10,982 nucleotides of DNA, from NCBI GenBank assembly GCA_950071875.1, contig CATMNW010000050.1, positions 1-10,982 on the forward strand, read 5' to 3'. Source of the stretch: an uncultured Erythrobacteraceae bacterium (GTDB lineage: Bacteria > Pseudomonadota > Alphaproteobacteria > Sphingomonadales > Sphingomonadaceae). Positions within the stretch are counted from its first letter, which is position 1. Every line of letters begins with the position of its first letter. Made by a program: the position numbers and the translations under genes. Below the pieces are notes generated by a model. The model saw nothing but the letters and a program-made list of their open reading frames with translations, did no database searches and had not been told where the DNA came from. Below, one piece after another: positions 1-6,159 of the stretch.

Positions 1-615
1 GCCGAAGCCGAGCTGGTCCAGGCCGAGATCGACGTCGATCGGGCCGAAACCGAACTGCGGCTTGCGCGGGTCGTCCTTGCCAAGTTCTGGGACGGCAGGG
101 TGGACTTCACCGTCCCGGCGGACGCGCTCTACGACACCTCGGCATCACGGGCTGTGGTAGGCGAGATTGCCTCGGCGGACCTGATGGTGTTCGACGCAAG
201 ACGCAATCTCTCTGCTGCCGATGCTGCCATCCAGCGTGCCGCCGCCGTCCCGAACGCCACCGTCGAAGTCGGCGTCCTGCATGATTGGGACAGCGGCGGC
301 GTCGGTCTGATCGTAGGGGGATCGATTCCGCTCCAGCGATACGACCGCAACCAGGGGGCCATAGACCGGGCGGAAGCCCTGGCGACGGCGGCGATGGCAG
401 ACCGCGCCGCCTTCCTCCAGGAGAAAACCGAAATTGGGGCGAGCGCGTCTGAGATCCTCGACCAGCGTCTCCTCGGCCTTGTGGTCGGCCGACGAAACGA
501 AATCGGCCGGCCCTTTGCGCGATACCTGAAGCTGCTCGACCTCGCCGAAGTCGCGGCGCAGGCGGCCACCGGCCTTGCGCGCGGCCTTTTCCATGACGCG
601 GATGACACCCGATAG
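1..615 (+). pseudogene. CzcC/TolC-family outer-membrane efflux protein, 3' fragment joined to foreign sequence
   Basis: Frame 1 is open from the window edge. Residues 1-30 form an Ala/Glu/Arg-rich helix like a TolC coiled-coil hairpin. Residues 80-122 carry the CzcC-type pattern PNATVEVGV, then G-G-S-I-P-L, then YDRNQGAI followed by an Ala-rich helix, as in outer-membrane channels of heavy-metal RND (CzcCBA/CusCBA) pumps. The family likeness stops at about base 395-400. From there to the stop at 613-615 the frame simply runs antisense to a suhB fragment, so those roughly 70 residues are not efflux protein and the true C-terminal helix is absent. The 5' end lies outside the window. The gene is probably non-functional unless the chimeric tail is tolerated. 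The substrate cannot be assigned because the pump subunits are not visible. The family call rests on remembered motif patterns. Confidence 0.6.
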
Positions 616-624
616 AACGGCCAT
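400..624 (-). pseudogene. suhB: inositol-1-monophosphatase family (SuhB-like), 5' fragment only
   Basis: Seventy-five codons from ATG at 624 match the N-terminus of SuhB-type inositol monophosphatases: the AARKAG helix, then the SRKGPADFVSSAD substrate segment, then GFLLEEGGAV, whose Glu pair holds the first Mg2+ ligand. Intact members are about 265-275 residues and continue to a D-P-L-D-G-T metal-binding motif. That motif is absent in all three minus-strand frames beyond base 400, where the plus strand instead encodes a convincing efflux protein. The minus frame stays open to 145, but with unrelated sequence. The start follows a purine-rich AGAGAG ribosome site in the 10-bp gap after the upstream hypothetical gene, so it is the third gene of the efp operon. 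SuhB proteins hydrolyse myo-inositol monophosphate and, in E. coli, act in rRNA antitermination. The fragment lacks most of the active site. Confidence 0.75.
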
Positions 625-634
625 GATAACTCTC

Positions 635-985
635 TTATTCGGTCAGGACGCGGATCGAACGTGCCTGCAAATGGATATCGCCCCACTCGCAGGCCATGTC
701 GAACTTCGTGCCCTCGATATTGAAGGACTTGATGGCGAAGCGGCGGTTGGCTTCAGCCGGTTGTTCGGCGCGGTCGAGGCTAAGCTTCGAAATCCCGGCA
801 AATTTCAGCAGGCCGGGATGAAAACAGCAATCTTCGCCCTCGCCCGGAGCTTCGTAGTCGGGATGTGCCTCTTCTAGGCAGAAATCCATCTCCAAAGTCA
901 GCTCGTCATCGTTGATGATAACCGCGCGCAGAACGCTGCTCTCGATGTCGATGTTTTCGAACCGGCTGGCGATGGATTTGCCCAT
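635..985 (-). CDS. conserved hypothetical protein in the efp operon
   Basis: This encodes a 116-residue soluble acidic protein with no signal peptide or membrane segment. I do not recognise a named family. It begins MGKSIASRFENIDIESS and alternates short hydrophobic strands with charged turns, suggesting a small beta-rich fold. Distinctive features are a His-Pro-rich, acidic loop (EEAHPDYEAPGEGEDCC) with a vicinal Cys pair and a C-terminal C-E-W-G-D segment. The ATG at 985 is preferred to one 14 codons upstream because that one would lie inside efp. The efp stop is 4 bp upstream and the suhB start is 10 bp downstream, so the gene is almost certainly co-transcribed and probably translationally coupled with efp. 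The position hints at a role tied to translation or RNA, but that is inference only. Confidence 0.8.
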   Translation of the reverse strand: MGKSIASRFENIDIESSVLRAVIINDDELTLEMDFCLEEAHPDYEAPGEGEDCCFHPGLLKFAGISKLSLDRAEQPAEANRRFAIKSFNIEGTKFDMACEWGDIHLQARSIRVLTE

Positions 986-989
986 ACGA

Positions 990-1553
990 TTAGCTCGCCT
1001 TGCCGACGTAGGTCTGTTCGTAGACATCGACCACGATCCGCGTGCCGCTTTCGATATGCGGCGGGACCATGATGCGAACGCCGTTATCGAGTACGGCGGG
1101 CTTGTAGCTGGAAGAAGCGGTCTGCCCCTTCACCACCGCATCGGCCTCGACGATTTCCGCTTCGATCTGCGCGGGCAGTTCGACCGAGATGGGCTTTTCT
1201 TCCCACAGCTCGAGCTTCACCTGCATGCCATCCTGCAGGAACGGCCGCGCATCGCCCAGCAGGTCGGCGGGGAGGTTGATCTGTTCGTAGGTATTCTGAT
1301 CCATGAAGACGAGCATGTCGCCATCTTCGTAAAGGAACTGGTAGTCCTGCGTGTCCAAGCGCACCTTTTCGACCGTATCGGCGCTGCGGAAGCGAACGTT
1401 GGTCTTGCGGCCATCCTGCAGGTTTTTCATTTCGACCTGCATGTAGGCCCCGCCCTTGCCAGGCTGGGTGTGCTGGATCTTGGCGACTTTCCAGATGCCG
1501 CCTTCGTATTCGATGATATTGCCCGGACGAATGTCCACGCCGCTGATCTTCAT
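990..1553 (-). CDS. efp: elongation factor P
   Basis: This 187-residue protein has the full length of bacterial EF-P. EF-P binds between the ribosomal P and E sites and relieves stalling at consecutive prolines. The N-terminal KOW-like domain (about 1-62) carries the loop QPGKGGAY with Lys33 at the tip, the position that is beta-lysylated by EpmA in many proteobacteria. The OB-fold domains follow (about 68-122 and 130-185), with PADLLGDARPFLQDG in domain II and the family-typical end GVRIMVPPHIESGTRIVVD in domain III. The start ATG has a weak upstream ribosome site (GAAGG). It is the first gene of an operon with the 116-residue hypothetical and suhB, and its upstream region is shared with a divergent secreted-protein gene. 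No modification enzyme gene is in the window, so Lys33 modification is inferred from the conserved loop. Confidence 0.97.
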   Translation of the reverse strand: MKISGVDIRPGNIIEYEGGIWKVAKIQHTQPGKGGAYMQVEMKNLQDGRKTNVRFRSADTVEKVRLDTQDYQFLYEDGDMLVFMDQNTYEQINLPADLLGDARPFLQDGMQVKLELWEEKPISVELPAQIEAEIVEADAVVKGQTASSSYKPAVLDNGVRIMVPPHIESGTRIVVDVYEQTYVGKAS

Positions 1554-1585
1554 GGGGAAGCTACCTTCGACTTTTTAAAGAGCAA

Positions 1586-1604
1586 GACCGCCACTGCGGC
1601 GGTC
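1586..1604. repeat. 7-bp perfect inverted repeat in the efp leader
   Basis: GACCGCC and GGCGGTC flank a 5-nt loop (ACTGC), 33 bp upstream of the efp start. Read on the minus strand, the hairpin is followed by TTGCTCTTT, only a weak T-rich run, so it could be a leader hairpin or a poor attenuator rather than a true terminator. No upstream minus-strand gene needs a terminator here. Confidence 0.5.
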
Positions 1605-1616
1605 GATGTGGTGCGC

Positions 1617-1645
1617 GCCTTAGCGGAGGCGAGCCTTTCGGGCAA
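1617..1645 (-). promoter_or_regulatory. possible efp promoter
   Basis: On the minus strand TTGCCC (-35-like) is spaced 17 bp from TAAGGC (a poor -10). Transcription from it would start just before the 1586-1604 hairpin. The match is weak and alphaproteobacterial promoters are divergent, so this is only a candidate. Confidence 0.2.
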
Positions 1646-1650
1646 GCGAG

Positions 1651-1679
1651 TGGAAAATGGACTTCGGGATCGCTATAAG
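1651..1679 (+). promoter_or_regulatory. possible promoter of the secreted-protein gene
   Basis: TGGAAA (4 of 6 to the -35 consensus) and TATAAG (5 of 6 to the -10 consensus) are spaced 17 bp apart and end 18 bp before the ATG at 1698. The predicted leader would be only about 12 nt long with a weak ribosome site. Confidence 0.35.
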
Positions 1680-1697
1680 GATAGCCGGATCACGATT

Positions 1698-2066
1698 ATG
1701 AAACCTATCAGAACCCTCTCTTTCGTTGCCGCACTGGCTAGTGTTTTTTCCGTTCCAACGCTCGCCCAGGGTCGTTTGGCCCTCTTGGATCGCGGTCAAT
1801 ATGTGTGTGCGTTACCTGGTGACGCTAGCGGTGCCGCTTGGTCGGAACAGGAAGGGCGCGACTTCGTGGTGACGGGCGGGTCTAGCTACCGGACGGCAAA
1901 AGGCTCGGGAACGTACCTGATGGAAGGAAAGCTGGTCACATTCACCCGCGGGCCCATGCGGGGCGCGAAATTCATGCGTTTGCGTTCGGGCCTGTTGCAG
2001 CAGGTCGGCAAGGACGGAAAGCTTGCTCGTCTGCGCTGCCATCGCACCGGCTCCGCGCCGGGCTGA
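1698..2066 (+). CDS. small secreted protein with one conserved-looking Cys pair
   Basis: This 122-residue protein has a clear Sec signal peptide: MKPIR, a hydrophobic core at 7-19, and likely cleavage after TLAQ at residue 24. The mature part is about 98 residues, basic, Gly-rich and predicted beta. It has only two cysteines, C37 (in GQYVCALPGDA) and C114 (in RLRCHR), placed to join the two ends by a disulphide in the periplasm. A GTYLMEG strand and a TRGPMRGAKF turn lie in the middle. I do not recognise a named domain; similar small exported proteins occur in sphingomonads as far as I recall. The ATG at 1698 is chosen because the signal peptide begins exactly there; the open frame extends far upstream but only antisense to efp. 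The stop abuts the stop of the convergent M23 gene with no gap. Confidence 0.85.
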   Translation: MKPIRTLSFVAALASVFSVPTLAQGRLALLDRGQYVCALPGDASGAAWSEQEGRDFVVTGGSSYRTAKGSGTYLMEGKLVTFTRGPMRGAKFMRLRSGLLQQVGKDGKLARLRCHRTGSAPG

Positions 2067-2747
2067 TCAGCGGTTGGTGAACAGCGTATATGGGTTCACG
2101 GCATTTGCCGGTTCCCACCATGACGCTTCTTCGGTGGTTTGCAAAATGGCAAAATGCAGGTGCGGAGCATCGGGCGAGGCATTGCCGGTGCTGCCAACAG
2201 CGCCGAGGCGCTGGCCACGCCGGACGCGCTGACCTTCTTTCAGACCTTCTGCATATTCGTCCAGATGCGCATAATAATAGATGGTTCGACGGTCCGCCGA
2301 CCTGACATAGATGGTCAGCCCGCCGGCATCGCTTTCGAACAACCTTTCGATCTCACCCGGGGCCGCTGCAACCACGCTGGTGCCCTTCGGCGCCATGATA
2401 TCGATCGCTTCGTGCAGGCGAGAGCCACCGGAACGCGAATCGCTGAAGGTGTCGCTGAGGTCCGTTGGACGAACATTAAGCACGGGAACCATAAGGTCCC
2501 GCGCGCTTCGTTCGTCCGGAAGTGAAGCGGCGGAGGTATTCAGCCCTCCTGCTTCTGCCGCGCCATTCTGCTCAGTTCCCACCGTGTTGCTTGCTCGAGG
2601 ACTTGGCGCAGCCTCCGCGGGGCGGGTCGCTTCACGCTGGCTGATACTGGTCGCATTTTCGATCAGGCTGCCTCCTGCCACGATCCAGATCGCGCTGGTA
2701 ATCGTGGCAGTGATGACAATGGTAAGGACGCGATCAACGAGGTTCAT
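2067..2747 (-). CDS. membrane-anchored M23 family metallopeptidase
   Basis: This is a 226-residue peptidoglycan endopeptidase or a related LytM-domain protein. Residues 6-26 form an N-terminal transmembrane helix with a short cytoplasmic tail, followed by a low-complexity Ala/Ser/Pro/Glu linker to about 85 and then the LytM domain (about 92-220). The Zn site is complete: H112 and D116 in LHEAIDI, and H198 in the H-L-H-F motif; H161 (YAHLDE) and H196 are the expected catalytic histidines. It therefore looks active rather than a degenerate regulator of the EnvC/NlpD kind. The stop of the upstream L,D-transpeptidase is 17 bp away and an AGGG ribosome site precedes the ATG, so the two are probably one transcript. 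Likely action is cleavage of stem-peptide cross-links at the outer face of the inner membrane; the exact bond is not predictable. Confidence 0.9.
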   Translation of the reverse strand: MNLVDRVLTIVITATITSAIWIVAGGSLIENATSISQREATRPAEAAPSPRASNTVGTEQNGAAEAGGLNTSAASLPDERSARDLMVPVLNVRPTDLSDTFSDSRSGGSRLHEAIDIMAPKGTSVVAAAPGEIERLFESDAGGLTIYVRSADRRTIYYYAHLDEYAEGLKEGQRVRRGQRLGAVGSTGNASPDAPHLHFAILQTTEEASWWEPANAVNPYTLFTNR

Positions 2748-2764
2748 GACGATACCCTAGCGCG

Positions 2765-4003
2765 TCAGGATTCGAAAATCACCTGCGTCGATTGCGAAAC
2801 CATCCCCGCGAGGCGTGCAGCGTCCCAGTTGGTGAGGCGTACGCAACCATGGCTTTGCGCCCGCCCGATAGTCTCCGGATCGGGAGTGCCGTGTATACCG
2901 TAGTGTTCCTTGCTCAGATCGATCCATACCACGCCGACCGGGCCATTGGGTCCCGGTGGAAGCGTGTACTCTTCGCCCTGCGCAGTGTCGTCCCCCTGCA
3001 GGACTTTCGGATCGTAAGCAAATGGCGGATTATAGGCTTCGCCCACAATATCCCACCCGCCGATCGGCAGCGGAAATTCGCTCGAACCGGAGCTGACCGT
3101 GAACAATGCGATCAACGTGTCGCCCTTATAGGCCTTCAGCGTCTTGCCTGCCTTGCTGACGACAATCCGGTCGGCTTCGGGCTGATCCGAACCAACACCC
3201 AGTGATGCAAGGGTTTGCTGCCAACTGGTATCGTCAATCGAACCCGGCTCGATGCGATCGCCGCCGATGTTCGGAACACGGATCTGCTGCCCTGCCCTGA
3301 AGATGCTCGACGATGTTCCGGTGGCTGAGGAAGTCGGCGTGTTGTCCGGACCGGGCGTTCGCGTAGCTTTCGCCATCCCGGCCGGCTTGCCATCCGGGTT
3401 CAACTGCTTGAGAACCTCGACAGTCGTGTGAAAACGCTCGGCCAAGCGCTCATCGAGTGATTTGTAGCCCATACGGTCGAGCTTCGCCTGCTTGGCAGTA
3501 CTTTCGGGAATGTCCGTATATTCATCCTCGCTCCAGCTAGCGGGAATTGTTACCACGCGGGTGGCAGGAATTCGCTTCCATTCGGACAGTGCACTCTTTG
3601 TGGCTTCATCCAGCTCGCCTGTGGTGTCCAGATCGTTTGCCTCCTGGAAGCCGCGCAGTGCATTTTCCGTACTTATCCCCATCCTGCCATCGATAACGCC
3701 CGGCCCAAAACCGGCCCTGTCGAGAACTACCTGAGCCTGCATAACCGGACGGTCTTCGCTGTCGGGAATGTCTGTGCTGCGCGCGCCTTCACCCCTGTTT
3801 TCCGTTTTGCCTTCGCTCAGAAAACGTTCGTCGTCCGATGCCATGGTGTCGGCAAGATTGTCATTGCTATATGTCTCGTAGCCATAGTCTTGCCCTGTAT
3901 CGGCGCTGGCGACGGTCTCGGCTTCGGCTTCGTTGTCCTGGCCTTGCATGCCACAGGCAGCAAGGGCGAGTGAAGAAATGGCGGCGAAAATATATGTGCG
4001 CAT
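2765..4003 (-). CDS. lipoprotein L,D-transpeptidase (YkuD) with peptidoglycan-binding and LysM-like domains
   Basis: The 412-residue protein starts at the ATG at 4003, which has a strong AGGAGAGGG ribosome site; a TTG nine codons upstream is less likely. A lipoprotein signal ends in L-A-A-C with C17 as lipidation site. An acidic linker follows, then a PG_binding_1 domain (about 87-140, with GVIDGRMG), then a LysM-like stretch (about 181-246, with AERFHTTVEVLKQLNP and AGQQIRVP), then the YkuD catalytic domain (about 278-411). The active site is intact: H371 in GIHGT and the S-H-G-C-V-R-L motif with nucleophile C387. YkuD enzymes make 3-3 peptidoglycan cross-links or attach proteins to the wall. 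thiE ends 55 bp upstream and the M23 gene begins 17 bp downstream, so wall cross-linking and cutting are encoded side by side. Confidence 0.93.
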   Translation of the reverse strand: MRTYIFAAISSLALAACGMQGQDNEAEAETVASADTGQDYGYETYSNDNLADTMASDDERFLSEGKTENRGEGARSTDIPDSEDRPVMQAQVVLDRAGFGPGVIDGRMGISTENALRGFQEANDLDTTGELDEATKSALSEWKRIPATRVVTIPASWSEDEYTDIPESTAKQAKLDRMGYKSLDERLAERFHTTVEVLKQLNPDGKPAGMAKATRTPGPDNTPTSSATGTSSSIFRAGQQIRVPNIGGDRIEPGSIDDTSWQQTLASLGVGSDQPEADRIVVSKAGKTLKAYKGDTLIALFTVSSGSSEFPLPIGGWDIVGEAYNPPFAYDPKVLQGDDTAQGEEYTLPPGPNGPVGVVWIDLSKEHYGIHGTPDPETIGRAQSHGCVRLTNWDAARLAGMVSQSTQVIFES

Positions 4004-4058
4004 CGGGCACCCTCTCCTGAACAGGGACAATCATTCCGGTCCCCTCGAAGAAGCCAAC

Positions 4059-4682
4059 TCACGCGGCGGCAATTTGCTCCGCAAAGGCTTTCACGGCAGC
4101 CACTTCATCACCGTTCCAAACCGCTCCCGAGACAGCGAGAAAGTCTGCACCGGCCCTTACCAGCGGTTGACAATTTTCAGGTGTAATTCCCCCGATAGCT
4201 ACCGAAGGTAGTTCAACCATCTCGCTCCACCACTCGAGCAAGGAGAGCTCCGGACGGTGATCTGTCTCCTTGGTAGTGCTGGGAAAGAATGCCCCAAACG
4301 CGACATAGTCCGCCCCCGCCTCTCCGGCTTCGAGAGCAAGATGGCGTGAAGCGTGGCAGGTTATCCCGATCTGCGCATCGCGCCCCAGCTCCTCGCGCGC
4401 TTCGGCAGGATCGCCATCGCCTTGACCCAGGTGAACGCCATCGGCCTTGAGCCGTTTTGCCAAGGCAATGTCGTCATTCACGATAAAGGCAACTTCACGG
4501 GTTTCGCATATGGCCTGCAGTGGTTCGGCAAGCGCCGCAGCCGTGTGCTGGTCCACATCCTTCACACGAAACTGAAATGCTGTGACGAGACCTTTGCCAG
4601 CCTCGAGAGCCCGTTCAAGACGCTGCGGAAAATCGCCCGATACATCGAGCGGCGAGATGAGATAAAGCTGGCAATCTGTCAT
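4059..4682 (-). CDS. thiE: thiamine-phosphate synthase
   Basis: This 207-residue TIM-barrel enzyme joins HMP-pyrophosphate and thiazole phosphate (THZ-P) to make thiamine monophosphate. Family signatures appear in order: FQFRVKD (36-42), the VNDD Mg2+/pyrophosphate segment (68-71), DGVHLGQGD (81-89), GITCHAS (106-112), GAFFPSTTK (130-138) and the phosphate-binding VAIGGITPEN (161-170), then GADFLAVSGAV. Some positions are non-standard: Phe38 in FQFRVKD where Leu is common, and C-H-A-S where S-T-H or S-C-H types are usual. The catalytic set nevertheless looks complete. A GAGG site precedes the ATG at 4682. The 81 bp to the divergent lipoprotein gene contains no TPP-riboswitch core that I can find. 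No other thiamine gene is in the window. Confidence 0.93.
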   Translation of the reverse strand: MTDCQLYLISPLDVSGDFPQRLERALEAGKGLVTAFQFRVKDVDQHTAAALAEPLQAICETREVAFIVNDDIALAKRLKADGVHLGQGDGDPAEAREELGRDAQIGITCHASRHLALEAGEAGADYVAFGAFFPSTTKETDHRPELSLLEWWSEMVELPSVAIGGITPENCQPLVRAGADFLAVSGAVWNGDEVAAVKAFAEQIAAA

Positions 4683-4763
4683 CGCATCGAGCCTCTAATG
4701 TGCTTCGTTCAATTCGTCACGCGTTCAGAACCGGGAAAGCACGACGAGCCTTTATGACGGGTT

Positions 4764-5153
4764 ATGAAAACCCTGCTTGCCCCCTTGCTTATCGCTCCGC
4801 TCGCCGCCTGTGCGATAATTCCCGATACGCCCATTTCCAACGGCGATGCCGCCCCACAAGGCACTGCTGTCGCGCTGCGTCAGCCAGTCTGGACAGGCGA
4901 TGCCATTCTGACACCGCTACAGGTCGTCGAAGACAGCCGCTGCCCTGCGAACGCGCGATGCGTATGGCCCGGCAAGCTGACAGTTTCGACCCGGATCGCC
5001 GCAACTCACTGGACGCAGACCGCCCCACTCACTCTGGGAGAACCCTATGAGATCCTGGGGCGGACCTTTGTGCTGACATCGGGCACACCGGAAAAGACTG
5101 CTGAACGGCAGACACCGGAGACTGAATATCGCCTTACCTACGAAAGGCGTTAG
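4764..5153 (+). CDS. small hypothetical lipoprotein with a C-x5-C motif
   Basis: This 129-residue protein has a lipoprotein signal peptide (MKTLLAPLLIAPLAAC, C16 lipidated); Ala at +2 suggests sorting to the outer membrane. The mature domain is predicted mostly beta. Its clearest feature is DSRCPANARCVWPG at 57-70, where C60 and C66 probably form a disulphide, followed by alternating hydrophobic strands. I have seen the D-S-R-C-P...C-V-W-x-G pattern in other uncharacterised bacterial lipoproteins but know of no function for it. The gene is divergent from thiE with 81 bp between starts and convergent with the aldolase gene, with 2 bp between stops. A GACGGG stretch just before ATG 4764 may serve as ribosome site; another ATG 10 bp upstream is in a different frame. 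Confidence 0.85.
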   Translation: MKTLLAPLLIAPLAACAIIPDTPISNGDAAPQGTAVALRQPVWTGDAILTPLQVVEDSRCPANARCVWPGKLTVSTRIAATHWTQTAPLTLGEPYEILGRTFVLTSGTPEKTAERQTPETEYRLTYERR

Positions 5154-5155
5154 CC

Positions 5156-6043
5156 TCAGGCGATGCTTGCCGCGTGGATCTGGTTCATCGCACCCGACAG
5201 AGTAGCGTCGAACTCTTCGTCGCTCTGCTGGGCACGCAGGTCCTGCAACAGCCCGCGGCTGAAACTTGCGATCATGCCGGGATTCTTGGCTAGCTCGCTG
5301 CAGGCCTCTTCAGTCGAATACCCGCCTGACAGGGCAACTACGCGAAGAACCTTGGGGTGGGATGTGAGACCACTGTAAAGCCCCGCTTCCTTGGGAATCG
5401 AGAGTTTCAGCATGATCTGCTGGCCTTCGGGCAGCGCATCCAGACCTTCCAGAATAGCGTCCAGCATGATCTTTTCACCGTCGGCACGATCATTGGCCGT
5501 GATGTCGTATTCTGGCTCCAGCATGGGGATGAGGCCGCACGAAAGGATGCGGGCACCTTCGGCGAACTGTTGACGTACCGCTGCCTTGATACCGACCGCG
5601 TTTGCCGATTTCACGACACTGCGCATCTTGGTTCCGAAAACGCCAAGTTCGCGCGCGCGGTTGCACATCTCTTCAAGGCCCGGGTTGGGCTTCATCAACT
5701 GGGCACCGTCGCGTTCGTCCTCAAGCCCCTTGTCGACTTTCAGGAACGGTACGATCCCGCGCTCCTTCAGCCGAGTGGGCACCGGCTTTCCGCCGCTCTG
5801 GCCGTCCATGGTCTTTTCGAACAGGATTGCCCCGATGACCTTGCCATTACCGAAGCAGGGGCTCTCGATAATACGCTGGCGCATTTCGTGGATCAGGCCG
5901 AACATCTCGTCTTCACTCGTCCAGGCACCGTCTTCGACGCCGTACCCTTTCAGCGCCTTCGGGGTCGATCCGCCGGACTGGTCCAATGCCGCGATAAAGC
6001 CCTGGCCATTGGCGATATGCGCCTTCATCTCATCGAAAGTCAT
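5156..6043 (-). CDS. fda: class I fructose-bisphosphate aldolase, bacterial type
   Basis: This 295-residue enzyme cleaves fructose-1,6-bisphosphate to dihydroxyacetone phosphate and glyceraldehyde-3-phosphate (glycolysis and gluconeogenesis, cytosol). It matches the metal-independent class I type best known from Staphylococcus aureus along its whole length: GFIAALDQSGGSTPKAL (15-31), GAILFEKTMD (71-80), VPFLKVDKGL (98-107), FGTKMRS (136-142), IPMLEPE (172-178) and MLKLSIP with K213 as the Schiff-base lysine, then VVALSGGYS (235-243) and ASFSRGL. The start at 6043 fits the family N-terminus (MTFDEMK); the open frame runs 26 codons further upstream, but that part is not family-like. It is convergent with the small lipoprotein gene. 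pgk lies on the same strand about 4.2 kb upstream; in related genomes these genes are often closer together. Confidence 0.95.
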   Translation of the reverse strand: MTFDEMKAHIANGQGFIAALDQSGGSTPKALKGYGVEDGAWTSEDEMFGLIHEMRQRIIESPCFGNGKVIGAILFEKTMDGQSGGKPVPTRLKERGIVPFLKVDKGLEDERDGAQLMKPNPGLEEMCNRARELGVFGTKMRSVVKSANAVGIKAAVRQQFAEGARILSCGLIPMLEPEYDITANDRADGEKIMLDAILEGLDALPEGQQIMLKLSIPKEAGLYSGLTSHPKVLRVVALSGGYSTEEACSELAKNPGMIASFSRGLLQDLRAQQSDEEFDATLSGAMNQIHAASIA

Positions 6044-6092
6044 CAGGAAGAACCCCGTAGCTTGTAGTGGAACCTGCATTCGTATGCGCGGT

Positions 6093-6121
6093 GCCATACA
6101 AAAGGGCTTTCGCACCTGCAA
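6093..6121 (-). promoter_or_regulatory. possible aldolase promoter
   Basis: On the minus strand TTGCAG (-35-like) and TATGGC (-10-like) are separated by exactly 17 bp, about 50 bp upstream of the aldolase ATG and within the 116-bp gap after the halogenase-like gene. This suggests the aldolase is transcribed independently of the halogenase pair. No Rho-independent terminator is visible in the gap. Confidence 0.3.
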
Positions 6122-6159
6122 CAGCGACAGGCCGACTTATTCCGCGCAAGTGGTTACCC

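Noticed and set aside
145..399. Continuation of suhB in its open frame to 145
   Set aside because: Residues after V75 are Arg-rich and lack the D-P-L-D-G-T motif, while the opposite strand encodes recognisable efflux protein; the open frame is incidental.
912..1697. Long plus-strand open frame running across efp into the secreted-protein gene
   Set aside because: The part before 1698 is antisense to efp and the small hypothetical gene, and the signal peptide begins exactly at 1698.
4018..4045. Terminator between thiE and the L,D-transpeptidase gene
   Set aside because: Only a 5-bp GGGAC/GTCCC pairing with a 10-nt loop and no T-run is present, too weak to call.
4683..4763. TPP riboswitch upstream of thiE
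   Set aside because: The 81-bp gap is short and I find no CTGAGA-type core or matching second element on the thiE strand.
6044..6121. 26-residue N-terminal extension of the aldolase
   Set aside because: The family N-terminus matches from MTFDEMK at 6043, and the extension would overlap the likely promoter.
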